A stretch of 64,000 nt of DNA from Neostapfia colusana. Lineage: Eukaryota; Streptophyta; Magnoliopsida; Poales; Poaceae. The notes beneath the pieces were generated by a model. The model saw only the letters and a list, made by a program, of their open reading frames with translations. It had not been told where the DNA came from and searched no databases. A program made the position numbers and the translations under genes. Every line of letters starts with the position of its first letter. Within the stretch, counting starts at the first letter, position 1. This document shows, in pieces, positions 32,582 to 43,860 of this stretch. Location: assembly GCA_030760725.1 (NCBI GenBank), contig JASWHV010000008.1, positions 53,729,671 through 53,793,670 of the forward strand, written 5' to 3'.

Positions 32582-32852
32582 ACCGGACTAGTCCGTCCAC
32601 GTATCGGACTAGTCCGGTCAGCTTACTGGAACTCAACCGGACAAGTCCGGTTTTGGACCGGACTAGTCCGGTCATGTCTCTGTTGTCCTCTTTAGAGGAC
32701 TGCGGACTAGTCCATCCAAGCGACAGGACTAGTCCGCTGAAGTTTCTGGAACCACATTTCACATAGCACCGGACAAGTCCGGTTTGTGGACCGGACTAGT
32801 CCGGTTAACCCACTGGAAGTAGACCGGACAAGTCCGATCATATACCGGACTA
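32582..32852. repeat. Palindrome cluster in the U3 of element D
   Basis: About a dozen imperfect copies of the palindrome ACCGGACTAGTCCGGT, or its variant ACCGGACAAGTCCGGT, in 270 bp with spacings near 20-25 bp. The cores contain ACTAGT or ACAAGT. Two more lie near the LTR end (33538-33577), and the cluster recurs at 42304-42566. Each is rich in CG and CNG cytosines. Confidence 0.9.
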
Positions 32853-32894
32853 GTCCGGTAGTAGGTTTAACAACGGTAACTTTTTGGAAAACCT

Positions 32895-32902
32895 TATAAA
32901 AA
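32895..32902 (+). promoter_or_regulatory. TATA box of the element D 5' LTR
   Basis: TATAAAAA about 40 bp downstream of the palindrome cluster, repeated at 42601-42608 in the 3' LTR. A plant-like leader (CGAACCCTAGCGCC) follows near 32955. Confidence 0.7.
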
Positions 32903-33655
32903 GAGGTCCTTCGTCTTTTCCCAGAAGATACACGACACATATTGTCAAAAACTCGAACCCTAGCGCCGCCACCTGTCCCAAGAGCCCCAAAACACATCTC
33001 CCCATACATCTAAGGTGCAAAAAGGCCAAGATCAATCAAATAATTGGATTTAGGATTGGGAGATCATCGTTCCTTCATTGTGAGCTCTTGGGGTTTGATT
33101 TCTCTACACTCATATTCTGCATTGTAATCTTTTTGAGTGTATTTGATCACCTTCTCACTGTAATTCTTGTGGGAGCCCTCAACGTGTGAGGTCGCCCCAC
33201 AAACTCAGTGATTACCCGTGATAGTGGAGTCAAGTCGGCCTTTGTGGTGACTTGAAGAGGGAAAGGGTTGGGAACCCGGCTCTGTGTGAGCTTCCTCAAC
33301 GAGGACATAGATCTCTTGGTGAGATCGAACCTCGATAAAAATTCGTGTCTCTTGTCTCTCATTTGTTTTACATTTTGATACATTATATCACTAGTTTGCT
33401 AGTCATCGTTTGAGTTCCTTATAAGTTTGCACGTGCATCCATACAATAAATTTAATTTATAAATACTGTTGTTCTCATTCCGCTGCTAAAAGATTAAATT
33501 TGTGAGACACACTTAATTAACTCAAATAATTCAGCACACCGGACTAGTCCGCCCACACAACCGGACTAGTCCGGTCAGTCTAGTTTCTGATAACTCTATT
33601 AAGTGTGCAGGAATCTTTTAAAGGCCTATTCACCCCCCTCTAGGCCACATTCAAT

Positions 33656-33668
33656 TGGTACCAGAGCC
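33656..33668 (+). other. Primer binding site of element D
   Basis: TGGTACCAGAGCC, one base from the usual plant tRNA-Met PBS, two bases after the LTR. Confidence 0.88.
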
Positions 33669-35979
33669 ATGTTCTCCACCAACGAGACTCACATCTCGGA
33701 GAGATCAATGACCTCTGAGAAGAACAACGATATCCCGGAGACGAACAACAACGATGAGGAGCAAGAAGCCAAAGCCTTCGATGTGCTGAAAGAAAATCCA
33801 CATGACGATGATGAAGTGAGACAGCTAAAAACATTACTGAGAAAGAAGTTAATGGCACAAAAGGGAAAAAGAGGAAGAAAAGACGATGGGGAGTGGTCAT
33901 CACGACTACTCCCGGTATCCTTACAACTACAACCGTCTCAATTCAAATAATCATTATCTCTCTATTCCTATGGGAAGGCCCCCACAGTTTGACGGAAGTG
34001 ACTACACCATGTGGAAGTACAACATGAAGATGCATCTGATATCCCTGAACCCTGGTCTGTGGCACATTGTTTGCACATGCATCGATATTCCGGACACGGA
34101 TGATGAACTCACTCCAGAACAAGAACAAGAGATTCACAGAAACGCACAAGCCGTCGCCGTGATCACATCATCACTAAGCAGAGAGGAATTCACCAAGATC
34201 GATGGGTTAGAAAGTGCAAAAGAAATCTAGGATATCCTCAAGACAACTCATGAAGGAAATAGGTCTGTACGTGAAGCCAAAATTGAGATGCTAGAAGGAG
34301 AGTTGGGGAGATTTGCTATTGAAGAAGGCGAATCACCTCAAGACATGTACAATCGGATGAAGGCACTCATCAACAAAATCCGTGCCTATGGAAGTAAGAA
34401 ATGGACTGATCACGAGGTGGTCAAAAGGATGATAAGAGCCTTCATGCCAAGAAACGTCACACTTTTCTCAATGATTAGAGAAAGCCCCGGGTTTCACAAA
34501 ATGACTCCCGATGAGTTATTGGGAAAGATCATAAATCATGAAATGATGGAGAAAGAGGCTCAATACGTCAAAGACTTAGCAGAGCTCACCTCTTCTAAAA
34601 AGAAAGAAGTTGCTCTCAAAGCAACGTGCAGACCCAAACTCAAAGAAACTCGTGAAGACCAAGACGATGGAGATACAAGCGATGAAAGCACCGATCTTGA
34701 TGACGAAAAAATGGTACTCTTCATCAAAAAGTTCAAACGCATGATGAAGAGAAGACACGGCAACAATTCACATGAAGGCAAAAGCAAGGATAAAGGAAAA
34801 TCCAAGGCTCGACGTACTTGCTACAACTGCGGAGAGTATGGTCACTTCATGGTGGACTGTACTTATGAAGAAAACAAAAAGAAGAAGGAAACAAGATCTC
34901 AAGAAAAGAAAAATTTCAGAAAAAGAAGACAAGCCCATCAAGCTCACATTGGGAAGGAGTGGGACTCAAACGACGAGTCCTCCTCCGATGAAGAAGAAGA
35001 GATGGCCACTATCGCAGTCAAGAAACCAACTATGAGAGCCACACTCTTTCCGAACATGGGAGGACGGGACATGAACAACCGCACTTGTCTTATGGCTAAG
35101 GAAGGCAAGAAAAAGGTTTGACTTACTCCTCCTGTGCTAAATTCCTCCATTGATAACTTTGATAGCTCTAGTGATAATGAAGAATTGTTTAGAGGGCTAA
35201 GTAAAATTGCTTTAAAGAAAATGGAAATGTTGTCAAACGAAATCTTTGAAAAGGAGGAACTTGTCAACCGACAAGAAGATATGCTCATCCGTGAGATGAA
35301 GAGATATCAAGAAGTTGAAAAGCTTCTTGAGCTTGAGAGAGAGAAGAATGAGTCACTTGAGTTAGAGCTAGCCTTGAGTAAGGAGATTTACTCAAAGTTA
35401 GAGGACTCGCACATTGCAATCAAGGAAGAACTTGCTAACTTGTCAAAAGTTGACAAAATCCTTGATGTGCAAGTTGAGTCGCTCAAACAAAGTGACTCCT
35501 CTTCCTCCAAGAGCTCTTCCTCTAAAGACATGAGCTCGACAACAATAAGAACCTGCACTTGCTCTAGTAAGAAGAATGTAATTTCTAATGCTTCAACCCC
35601 ACATGACATGCATTCTTCTCAAAACGACATCTTTGATAAGGAGAAGATCAAATATGGACGAAGTGCATATATGATCACTAGACCTCCCAATGTCAAAGAT
35701 GGTCTTGGCTTTGACAGGAACAAACACATGTCTACTTCTAATCATGCTAAGAATAGGATCATTTTTGTTAAAGAAAAATCCCATGAATCTGAGCTACAAA
35801 CACTGTTCCATACATTTGATGCTTCTTATGTTCTCATGAAAAACAAGTATGGAAAAGTCATTGCTAAATATACAGGGCCACGCCACAAGAACTTGAAAAC
35901 TTGTGTGTGGGTGCCCAAGACTCTTGTGACTAACCTGAGAGGACCCAAGCAAGCTTGGGTACCTAAAACCCAGAAATAA
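33669..35979 (+). pseudogene. Element D gag, long coiled-coil type
   Basis: Starts at the ATG at 33669 (MFSTNETHISERS). A charged N-terminus leads, after a frameshift near 33880, to the capsid (MGRPPQFDGSDYTMWKYNMK at about 33970). The frame then stays in register to the TAA at 35977-35979, with a TAG at 34228-34230 and a TGA at 35119-35121. A zinc knuckle CYNCGEYGHFMVDC is at 34819-34860. After it is an acidic Ser/Asp/Glu-rich stretch and a long coiled coil (RYQEVEKLLELEREKNESLE) at about 35200-35460. This extended Gag is typical of SIRE-group elements. Confidence 0.88.
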
Positions 35980-35989
35980 TTATATTTTG

Positions 35990-38900
35990 CAGGCTTACTC
36001 CTCCGGTGGATCTAAGTGGGTGCTAGATAGCGGATGCACAAATCATATGACCGGAGAGAGAGGCATGTTTGTGGAATACGAGTGCAACAAGGATCCAAGT
36101 GAAGGTATATACTTTGGAGACAACAGCCAAGGAAAGGTCCTTGGTAGTGGTAACATTGAAATATCCTCTCAACACACCTTATCTAATGTTTTACATGTAG
36201 ACTCTCTAGATTATAATCTTTTATCAATATCTCAACTATGCGACAAAGGTTACAACTGTTTATTCACTAATGAGGGTGTGATCGTCTTTAGAAGAAGCGA
36301 TGGCTCGATTGCATTCAAGGGATTGTTGAAGGGAAAGCTTTATCTTGTTGACTTCAACAAAGATAAAGCCGAACTCAACACTTGCTTGGTTGCTAAGACC
36401 AACATGGGATGGCTGTGGCATAGACGGCTAGCCCATGTTGGAATGAGAAATCTGCATAAACTTCTGAAAGGTGGTCACATCCGTGGTCTTAAGGATGTGG
36501 TTTTTGAAAAAGACAGGCCGTGCAGCGCTTGTCAAGCAGGAAAACAGGTTGGAGCACCACACCCCGCCAAGAATGTGATGACCACCGCTAGACCGCTGGA
36601 ACTTCTCCACATGGATCTCTTTGGTCCAATTGCGTACATCAGCATCGGCGGTAACAAATATGGTTTAGTAATTGTTGATAATTTTTCAAGATTTACCTGG
36701 GTATTTTTCTTGTATGATAAATCAGAAACTCAGGGAATCCTCAAGAAGTTCTTGAAAAGAGCTCAAAATGAATTCTCATCAACCGTAAAGAATATTAGAA
36801 GTGACAATGGGACAGAATTCAAGAACACCCAAGTTGAAGAATATCTCAATGAAGAAGGTATAAAGCATGAATTCTCGGCACCCTACTCTCCTCAACAGAA
36901 TGGCGTGGCCGAAAGGAAGAACAAAACATTGATCGAAATGGCGAGAACAATGTTGGATGAATACAAGACGTCAGACCGATTTTGGGCAGAAGCGGTGAAC
37001 ACCGCTTGTCATGCCACAAATCGGTTGTACCTTCATCGACTACTGAAGAAAACTCCATATGAGCTTCTCACGGGTAAAAATCCTAACGTTTCTTATTTCA
37101 AAGTTTTTGGTTGCAAATGTTTTATTCTGAACAAGAAATCAAGGGCCTCGAAGTACGCTTCGAAGTTCGATGAAGGATTCTTGCTCGGATATGAATCGAA
37201 TGCCTACTTCTATCGTGTCTTCAACAAGGTGTCTGGCCTTGTTGAAGTAGCACGTGACGTAGTGTTCGATGAAACTAACGGCCCACAAGTGGAGCAAGTC
37301 GATAAGTTTATACTTGATAAGGAGGAAGCTCCATGTGAAGCACTGAAGAAAATGGCACTTGGTGATATCCTACCACGAGAGGAAACAGAAGACGAATTTC
37401 AACAAGGAAGCAATGATCAAGGGGGAGCTCCTACACAAGATCAGGTTGAGGAAGGTCAAGAAGATCAAGATGATCATGGAAGCAATGATCTAGGGGGAGA
37501 CATGACACATGAAGACAATGAAGAACAAGCAACTATACAAATTCCACACCCAAGAGTACATCAGTGTGTGCAAAGAGACCATCCTGTCAACAATATCATT
37601 GGAGATATTGCTAAGGGAGTAACTACTAGATCTCAAATTGCAATTTTTTGTGAACACTATTCTTTTGTGTCTTTTCTGGAGCCATACAGGGTAGAAGAAG
37701 CCTTAAGGGATCCAGACTGGGTGATTGCGATGCAAGAGGAGCTGAACAACTTCAAAAGAAATGAAGTGTGGGAGCTGGTGGAAAGACCAAGGGCGAACAT
37801 CGTTGGAACCAAATGGATCTTTCGGAACAAGCAAGATGAACATGGAGTAGTGACAAGAAATAAAGCGAGGTTGGTGGCCAAAGGTTATTCTCAAGTGGAA
37901 GGTTTGGATTTCGATAAAACCTTCGCCCCTGTAGCTAGACTTGAGTCCATTCGCATTTTATTGGCATATGCTACTCACCATAATTTTAAGTTGTATCAAA
38001 TGGACGTCAAGAGTGCCTTTCTTAATGGTTCGATAAAGGAGGAAGTCTATGTGGAGCAGCCACCGGGGTTCGAAGATCAGGAGTATCCCAACCATGTCTA
38101 TAAACTGCGTAAGGCTCTCTATGGCCTCAAACAGGCTCCTCGAGCCTGGTATGAGTGCCTTAGAGATTTTCTGATTCAAAATGGATTCAAAATTGGTAAA
38201 GTTGACTATACACTCTTTACTAAACATTTTGATGATCATTTATTCGTATGTCAAATTTATGTTGATGACATTATCTTTGGATCCACTAACAAGTCCTTCT
38301 GTGAAGAATTTAGCAAAATAATGACAGATAGGTTCGAGATGTCAATGATGGGTGAATTGAAGTTCTTCTTGGGATTTCAAGTGAAGCAACTGAGAGAAGG
38401 TACATTTATAAGCCAAACTATACACAAGACATTCTCAAGAAATTCAATATGGACAAAGCCAAGCCCATCAAGACACCCATGGCCATCAACGGACATCTCG
38501 ACCTCAATGAAGACGGTCCAAATGTGGACCAAAAGGTATATCGGTCCATGATTGGCTCCTTACTATACTTATGTGCACCTAGGCCAGATATTATGCTTAG
38601 TGTTTGCATGTGTGCAAGGTTTCAAGCCGCACCTAAAGAGTGTCACTTAATTGCTGTAAAAAGAATCCTAAGGTACCTTGTGCACACACCCAACTTGGGC
38701 CTTTGGTATCCCAAAGGATCCAAGTTTAACTTGATAGGGTATTCCGACGCCGACTATGCAGGATGCAAAGTCAATAGAAAGAGCACGTCAGGGACTTGTC
38801 AATTTCTTGGTAGGTCCCTAGTCTCTTGGTCATCTAAAAAGCAAAACTCCATTGCTCTTTCCACAGCGGAAGCGGAGTATGTTGCAGCCAGTAGTTGCTG

Positions 38901-39207
38901 TGCGCAACTACTTTGGATGCGACAAACTCTTAGGGACTACGGCTACAATCTAAGTCATATCCCGCTTCTATGCGATAATGAAAGTGCTATAAAAATTGCA
39001 CACAACCCTGTAGAGCACTCAAGAACTAAGCACATAGACATCCATCATCACTTTCTTAGAGATCACTCATTAAAAGGTGACATTACTATTTCACATGTTA
39101 GGACTGAAAAACAACTTGCAGATATTTTTACCAAACCATTAGATGAGAAAAGGTTCTGTGAACTAAGAAATGAGCTAAGCATTCTTGACTCTCGAAATGT
39201 GGCTTGA
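35990..39207 (+). pseudogene. Element D pol: protease, integrase, reverse transcriptase, RNase H
   Basis: Lies one frame off the end of gag, starting just after an acceptor-like TATTTTGCAG. Protease KWVLDSGCTNHMTG near 36010-36050. Pre-integrase LWHRRLAHVGMRN near 36415. Integrase core: LLHMDLFGP near 36605, IRSDNGTEFKN near 36795, APYSPQQNGVAERKN near 36880. Reverse transcriptase: NKARLVAKGYSQVEGLDFDK near 37860 and the catalytic YVDDIIFGSTN near 38260. A small deletion near 38418-38430 shifts the frame, after which RNase H is complete (GYSDADYAGC near 38740, STAEAEYVAAS near 38860, RTKHIDIHHH, ADIFTKPL near 39120). Apart from that frameshift the pol is open for over 3 kb. Confidence 0.9.
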
Positions 39208-40091
39208 AACATTGCATACCTGGTTGCAACTCAAAATGTTCCTTTGTATCATCAAAATGCTCCTCTTCTCCTTTTCCACTCAGAAAACTATTTTAATGAA
39301 GAAATCTTGTGGATTATGACCATTGTTTGATTGCTGATTGCCTACTGGTCGTAATCACCAAGACTACTTGCAAAATTATTGTCCTTGGATCACTATTAAC
39401 TATCTATATATGTATCAAGTCTGTTGGAAACAGACTAGTCCGATTTCCAACCGGACTAGTCCGGACAGACCACAATTAGGTTAATTCAGGGGCATCGGAC
39501 TAGTCCGCTACCATGACCGGACTAGTCCGGTCAGTCGCATATAGAAGCACTTGGCCGGCCTAGACCTCTCCCTCACCCCTCATTAGACTTGCTCTCCCTC
39601 TCCTCTTCCAAACCCTAGCCCCCAAAGTGATTTTCTGGTTGAACCCTCAAAATCGAGTTTTTCTCCGCGAAAAAGACTCCCCTTGACGAGTGGTCTCCCT
39701 CCTCCGGACTCATCCGGACTGATTTCCACTTCTTCGACGCGAATCTTCAAATCTTGGTAAATTTCCCCCTTTAAACCAAAATCTCAACTTTTCTAGTTCT
39801 AGCTAGTTTTCTTTGATTTCAAAAGGATGTACATTGCCTCAATAGATGTATTCCTACCATGTTCCTACTCTTGTGCCCTTAGATAGGAGATTTGATTCAA
39901 ATGAAACATTATGGTTCTTATGCCAGGCCAGACTAGTCCGGCGCACAGAGGCGGACAAGTACGGTCCACCGGACAAGTCCGCACTCTGAAATCGGACAAG
40001 TCCGGTCTCTGACAGTTGAACCCCTACGTTCCCATTTGAAGTCGATAATGAGTCCATTTGCATCTAATACTTGAACTCCTTATCAGGCATC
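39208..40091 (+). promoter_or_regulatory. Spacer before ORF3: palindromes, possible internal promoter, 5' UTR and intron
   Basis: Between pol and ORF3 the LTR palindrome (CCGGACTAGTCCGG and variants) reappears: four copies at 39434-39535 and four at 39925-40012. The first group is followed by an AT-rich ATATAG near 39539, a pyrimidine-rich stretch and AAACCCTAGCCCC near 39610, like a plant 5' UTR. A donor-like CTTG|GTAAATTT lies at 39757 and an acceptor-like CCTTATCAG at 40078-40086, six bases before the ORF3 ATG; they would define an intron of about 330 bp. Inferred from sequence alone. Confidence 0.5.
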
Positions 40092-41600
40092 ATGTCTTCG
40101 GGCTCAGATGACAGCTCCTTTCACATTGATGAAGACGTTCAACGCGAGAAAGTGAGGAGGACCATGGAGAGAGTTATGAAGAAGAGACATGATGTCAATG
40201 TCCACTCTCCACCCTCCGACGACAATCAACCTAAGAAGAGGAAAGTCATTGGCAAAAGGCCTCTAAGGAAAGATGCTGCTGAGGGCTCGTCAGGGCCAAA
40301 AAGAATTCTCAATAAAGGGAAGGGACTTGCTAGTGGTCCCCTTGGGCCCTTGAAGATGAAAAACCCTATTCACCGCAACAGGCAGCCTTCAAGTGAGGAT
40401 TTCACTGGAAAAGGGAGTGAGCTAGCTGATAATTTCAGGAAGATTCAAGTGTATGACCGACCTAAGCAATGCTCTGATCCAAGGTTCTGGAGCAACTTCC
40501 ATGTAGACTACTACGAGCATGTGTACATGAAGATGAAGAACCCTGTAGTAGAGAGTCAATGGCTAAATGTTGAATATCTGAAGTCGAAGAGATATCCTGC
40601 CTTTCGTGAGATGGTGGAGGCGTTAGAGAGGCACAGTCTGACGGACCTGCTATCCTTTGAGTATGACTGGAACAATGAAGTAATTACCCAGTTTTACTCC
40701 ACTCTCTACTTTGCTCGGGATGATGGAGACAGTCTTACTTGGATGACTCATGGTTCAAGGTATAGTGTCACGTATGATGAATTTTCTAGGATTCTTCACC
40801 TCCAACACACTTTGTATCATGAACTGGTCATTCATAATCTGAAACCCCTGGAGAAGGAGGAACTTGAATTTCTCTATGACACAAGGATGCCATATGTTCC
40901 TCCCACCATCAAATATCTAAAGCCCTTCTTTGTGGTCCTAAATAGAGTCTTGAGAAAGACTATAGCTCCGAAGGATGGAGATGCAGGAACTATACAAGGG
41001 ACCTTGAGGACTCTCATGAAGGTCATTAGTGGGAGGAGACCATTCAATGTCTTTGAGTATATCTACAACGACATTGTGAACATCTCAATTACCCCCAATA
41101 GGTCCTGTGGATACGCACCGTATATCATGTACATGATTGAGAAAGTGACGGTACTTGAGTTTGTCAAGGATGTCAAGCATACGGGGTTGAAGCCGCAAAA
41201 ACCCACCGAGTACACTCTCCCTCCGGCTCCAACTGCCCCGTCCTCTCCACCAGTGGAGAGGAGATCAAAGCAAGCTCATGATGACACTAGATCTGCAGCT
41301 GCTCCTCCTGGATCTCCACCTGCCCAAGAATCATTCAGCGGCATCCTCAAGATGCTCTCCTCCATCTTTGCCTGCTGCCGCAAGATCGAAGACAGACAGT
41401 GCAAGGAAAAGCTTGCAAGGAAGAAACATCAACAATACGTCAATGCCAATATCAAATCTATCTGTGCAAAGCTTGAGATTGAGCCCGCTGGATCACCGCC
41501 CGTCTCCGAGGACTCAGAGGAAGATCTTGCTCCCGTGGATGCCGAAGTCAGTGAAGATGAAAATCAGACTGAGACTGACGGAGGAGGCAGCGATGAGTGA
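40092..41600 (+). CDS. Element D ORF3: nuclear-type protein of the env-like position
   Basis: An uninterrupted 502-residue frame from the first ATG, at 40092, to 41600, between pol and the 3' LTR. The N-terminus is Ser/Asp-rich, then residues 47-52 are PKKRKV, identical to the classic monopartite nuclear localisation signal, followed by more basic residues. About residues 130-350 (FWSNFHVDYYEHVYMKMKNP, FSRILHLQHTLYHELVIHNL) resemble the 'putative plant transposon protein' domain (PF20167 type) found in several plant retroelements; this assignment is from memory. A Pro-rich linker and an acidic C-terminus (DSEEDLAPVDAEVSEDE) end it. I see no signal peptide or convincing membrane segment, so an envelope role is unlikely. 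It is the only unbroken ORF of the element. Confidence 0.75.
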   Translation: MSSGSDDSSFHIDEDVQREKVRRTMERVMKKRHDVNVHSPPSDDNQPKKRKVIGKRPLRKDAAEGSSGPKRILNKGKGLASGPLGPLKMKNPIHRNRQPSSEDFTGKGSELADNFRKIQVYDRPKQCSDPRFWSNFHVDYYEHVYMKMKNPVVESQWLNVEYLKSKRYPAFREMVEALERHSLTDLLSFEYDWNNEVITQFYSTLYFARDDGDSLTWMTHGSRYSVTYDEFSRILHLQHTLYHELVIHNLKPLEKEELEFLYDTRMPYVPPTIKYLKPFFVVLNRVLRKTIAPKDGDAGTIQGTLRTLMKVISGRRPFNVFEYIYNDIVNISITPNRSCGYAPYIMYMIEKVTVLEFVKDVKHTGLKPQKPTEYTLPPAPTAPSSPPVERRSKQAHDDTRSAAAPPGSPPAQESFSGILKMLSSIFACCRKIEDRQCKEKLARKKHQQYVNANIKSICAKLEIEPAGSPPVSEDSEEDLAPVDAEVSEDENQTETDGGGSDE

Positions 41601-42036
41601 TTCCCCTCGATTTTTCCCTTTTTGGTGCCTTGATGCCAAAGGGGGAGAGATTGAGATTAGATTTGGAGTATTTCTATCTAGTATTAGTTATTAAGCTCTT
41701 TTGTGGACTATTTCTATCTAGTATTAGTTATTAAGCTCTTTTGTGGTCAAGGACATGTACCTATTTTAAAATCTTGTAATGCACTATTTCTTTTCTTATG
41801 TGTGATGCATTATGCTCTAATGCCTACTTATATGTTCACTATTGTTTGTCTTTAATCTATCACATTTTATTTATCACACACCTGTTAGGCACCCCACCAT
41901 AAGGTGTGTGCATATGTGAGAAGCTTTTTGTGAATTCTTTATTATTCTCATATGTGCACACCTTATGAAAATCAACCTTTTATTCTCAATTGTGATATCT
42001 CAAATGGTTGTCATCAATCACCAAAAAGGGGGAGAT
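41601..42036 (+). other. 3' untranslated spacer and polypurine tract of element D
   Basis: AT-rich sequence with a near-perfect 40-bp tandem duplication (41669-41708 and 41709-41747). The polypurine tract AAAAAGGGGGAGAT at 42023-42036 abuts the 3' LTR. Confidence 0.8.
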
Positions 42037-43359
42037 TGAAAGTGCATCTAGGAAATCCCATGTGGGTTTTGGCTAATTGATGACAAGCACATGAGATCCT
42101 AACGAAATGATTGCAGGACAAACTAAGTGAACTAGCTAGGTGCGCACAAAAAGATGAAAAATAGAGTGGTGCCCGAAAAGGAAGAATTTAGTGGAATTTA
42201 GAAGAGCAAAGTAGATATAAATGTATAGGGTGTGTGTGAGAGACACATCCCAAGAGCTCATGACTTTGCGTAAGGGTAAGGGCTAATAATCAACTAAAAT
42301 CCACTGAACACCGGACTAGTCCGTCCACGTATCGGACTAGTCCGGTCAGCTTACTGGAACTCAACCGGACAGGTCCGGTTTTGGACCGGACTAGTCCGGT
42401 CATGTCTCTGTTGTCCTCTTTAGAGGACTGCGGACTAGTCCATCCAAGCGACATGACTAGTCCGCTGAAGTTCCTGGAACCACATTTCACATAGCACCGG
42501 ACAAGTCCGGTTAACCCACTGGAAGTAGACCGGACAAGTCCGATCATATACCGGACTAGTCCGGTAGTAGGTTTAACAACGGTAACTTTTTGGGAAACCC
42601 TATAAAAAGAGGTCCTTCATCTTTTCCTAGAAGATACACGACACATATTGTCAAAAACTCGAACCCTAGCGCCGCCACCTGTCCCAAGAGCCCAAAAACA
42701 CATCTCCCCATACATCTAAGGTGCAAAAAGGCCCAGATCAATCAAATAATTGGATTTGGGATCGGGAGATCGTCGTTCCTTCGTTGTGAGCTCTTGGGGT
42801 TTGATTTCTCTACACTCATATTCTGCATTGTAATCTTTTTGAGTGTATTTGATCACCTTCTCACTGTAATTCTTGTGGGAGCCCTCAACGTGTGAGGTTG
42901 CCCCACAAACTCAGTGATTACCCGTGATAGTGGAGTCAAGTCGGCCTTTGTGGTGACTTGAAGAGGGAAATGGTTGGGAACCCGACTCTGTGTAAGCTTC
43001 CTCAACGAGGACGTAGATCTCTTGGTGAGATCGAACCTCGGTAAAAATTTGTGTCTCTTGTCTCTCATTTGTTTTACATTTTGATACATTAGATCACTAG
43101 TTTGCTAGTCATCGTTTGAGTTCCTTATAAGTTTGCACGTGCATCTATACAATAAATTTAATTTATAAATACTGTTGTTCTCATTCCGCTGCTGAAAGAT
43201 TAAATTTGTGAGACACACTTAATTAACTCAAATAATTCAGCACACCGGACTAGTCCGCCCACACAACCGGACTAGTCCGGTCAGTCTAGTTTCTGATAAC
43301 TCTATTAAGTGTGCATGAATCTTTTAAAGGCCTATTCACCCCCCTCTAGGCCACATTCA
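42037..43359 (+). repeat. 3' LTR of element D
   Basis: 1,323 bp, TG...CA, homologous to 32309-33653; TATA box at 42601-42608. Confidence 0.93.
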
Positions 43360-43785
43360 GTCCTTCTATGATCACCCTGTTTTTAAAGGATTCTTGTGAT
43401 TCTCCTTCCAACTTCCACCACTTTGTTCTTGTGATTTTGACACCTTTGTTCCACAAAACATATGCGTGGAAGCGAAAGTTAACTACCACAAGTTTATGTT
43501 GTGTCACAACACATACTCTAGGGATCGCCTTACAATCTAGACACACTCGTCTATCCCTTCTCCATGTGAGGACAAAGTCAATCTGGCTAGAGTGTTCGGC
43601 ACTACTAAAGGTCACTAGGTTAGATTGCCTTTTCCTAAAGAGGGTGTTAGCTACCAACCGATCATACGCTAGGACAAAGTCTAGAATGTCCTTACCCTCC
43701 TGGTTTCTATCGCCGCATCCAAAGACTCTATATACTCCCTCAAATCCTATATTAGTTGCACCCACATGACCATTGACATCTCCTC
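43360..43785 (-). pseudogene. RTE-like LINE, endonuclease part (LINE segment 2)
   Basis: Minus-strand piece of the LINE split by element D. It reads GDVNGHVGATNIGFEGVYR, then FVLAYDRLVANTLFRKRQSN, then TFSSAEHSSQIDFVLTWRRD, the C-terminal half of an apurinic-type endonuclease domain of non-LTR elements. The earlier endonuclease residues are missing because element G begins at 43786. With segment 1 it gives endonuclease then reverse transcriptase in the expected order. Confidence 0.83.
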
Positions 43786-43860
43786 TATCGGTACCCTCAA
43801 TATGGGGTACCCCCGCGCAAAGGGGAAACTGCCTAAGGACCTCGCCCTTCTCCGCAGGGA

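Larger units (their letters stand above)
32309..33653 (+). repeat. 5' LTR of element D
   Basis: 1,345 bp, matching 42037-43359. The main difference is 20-odd bases within the palindrome cluster, lost from the 3' copy between repeated motifs. Confidence 0.93.
32309..43359 (+). mobile_element. Element D: complete SIRE/Maximus-like Copia element with a third ORF
   Basis: An 11-kb plus-strand Copia element inserted in the LINE: LTR, PBS, large Gag, pol, a long spacer, a third ORF, PPT, LTR. LTR ends (TGAAAGTGCATCTAGG...CTAGGCCACATTCA) and the post-pol ORF are typical of the SIRE/Opie/Ji group. The flanks GTTCT (32304-32308) and GTCCT (43360-43364) match at four of five. The LINE reads across the gap: reverse transcriptase on the left, endonuclease on the right, both minus. 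Confidence 0.92.

Noticed and set aside
32582..32852. Short repeats with regular-looking spacing, resembling a CRISPR array
   Set aside because: The repeats are imperfect palindromes of varying spacing inside a eukaryotic LTR and occur in both LTRs; there is no leader or cas context.
32707..33009. A frame with repeated TGLVRS motifs suggesting a repeat protein
   Set aside because: It is the translation of the palindrome array of the element D LTR.
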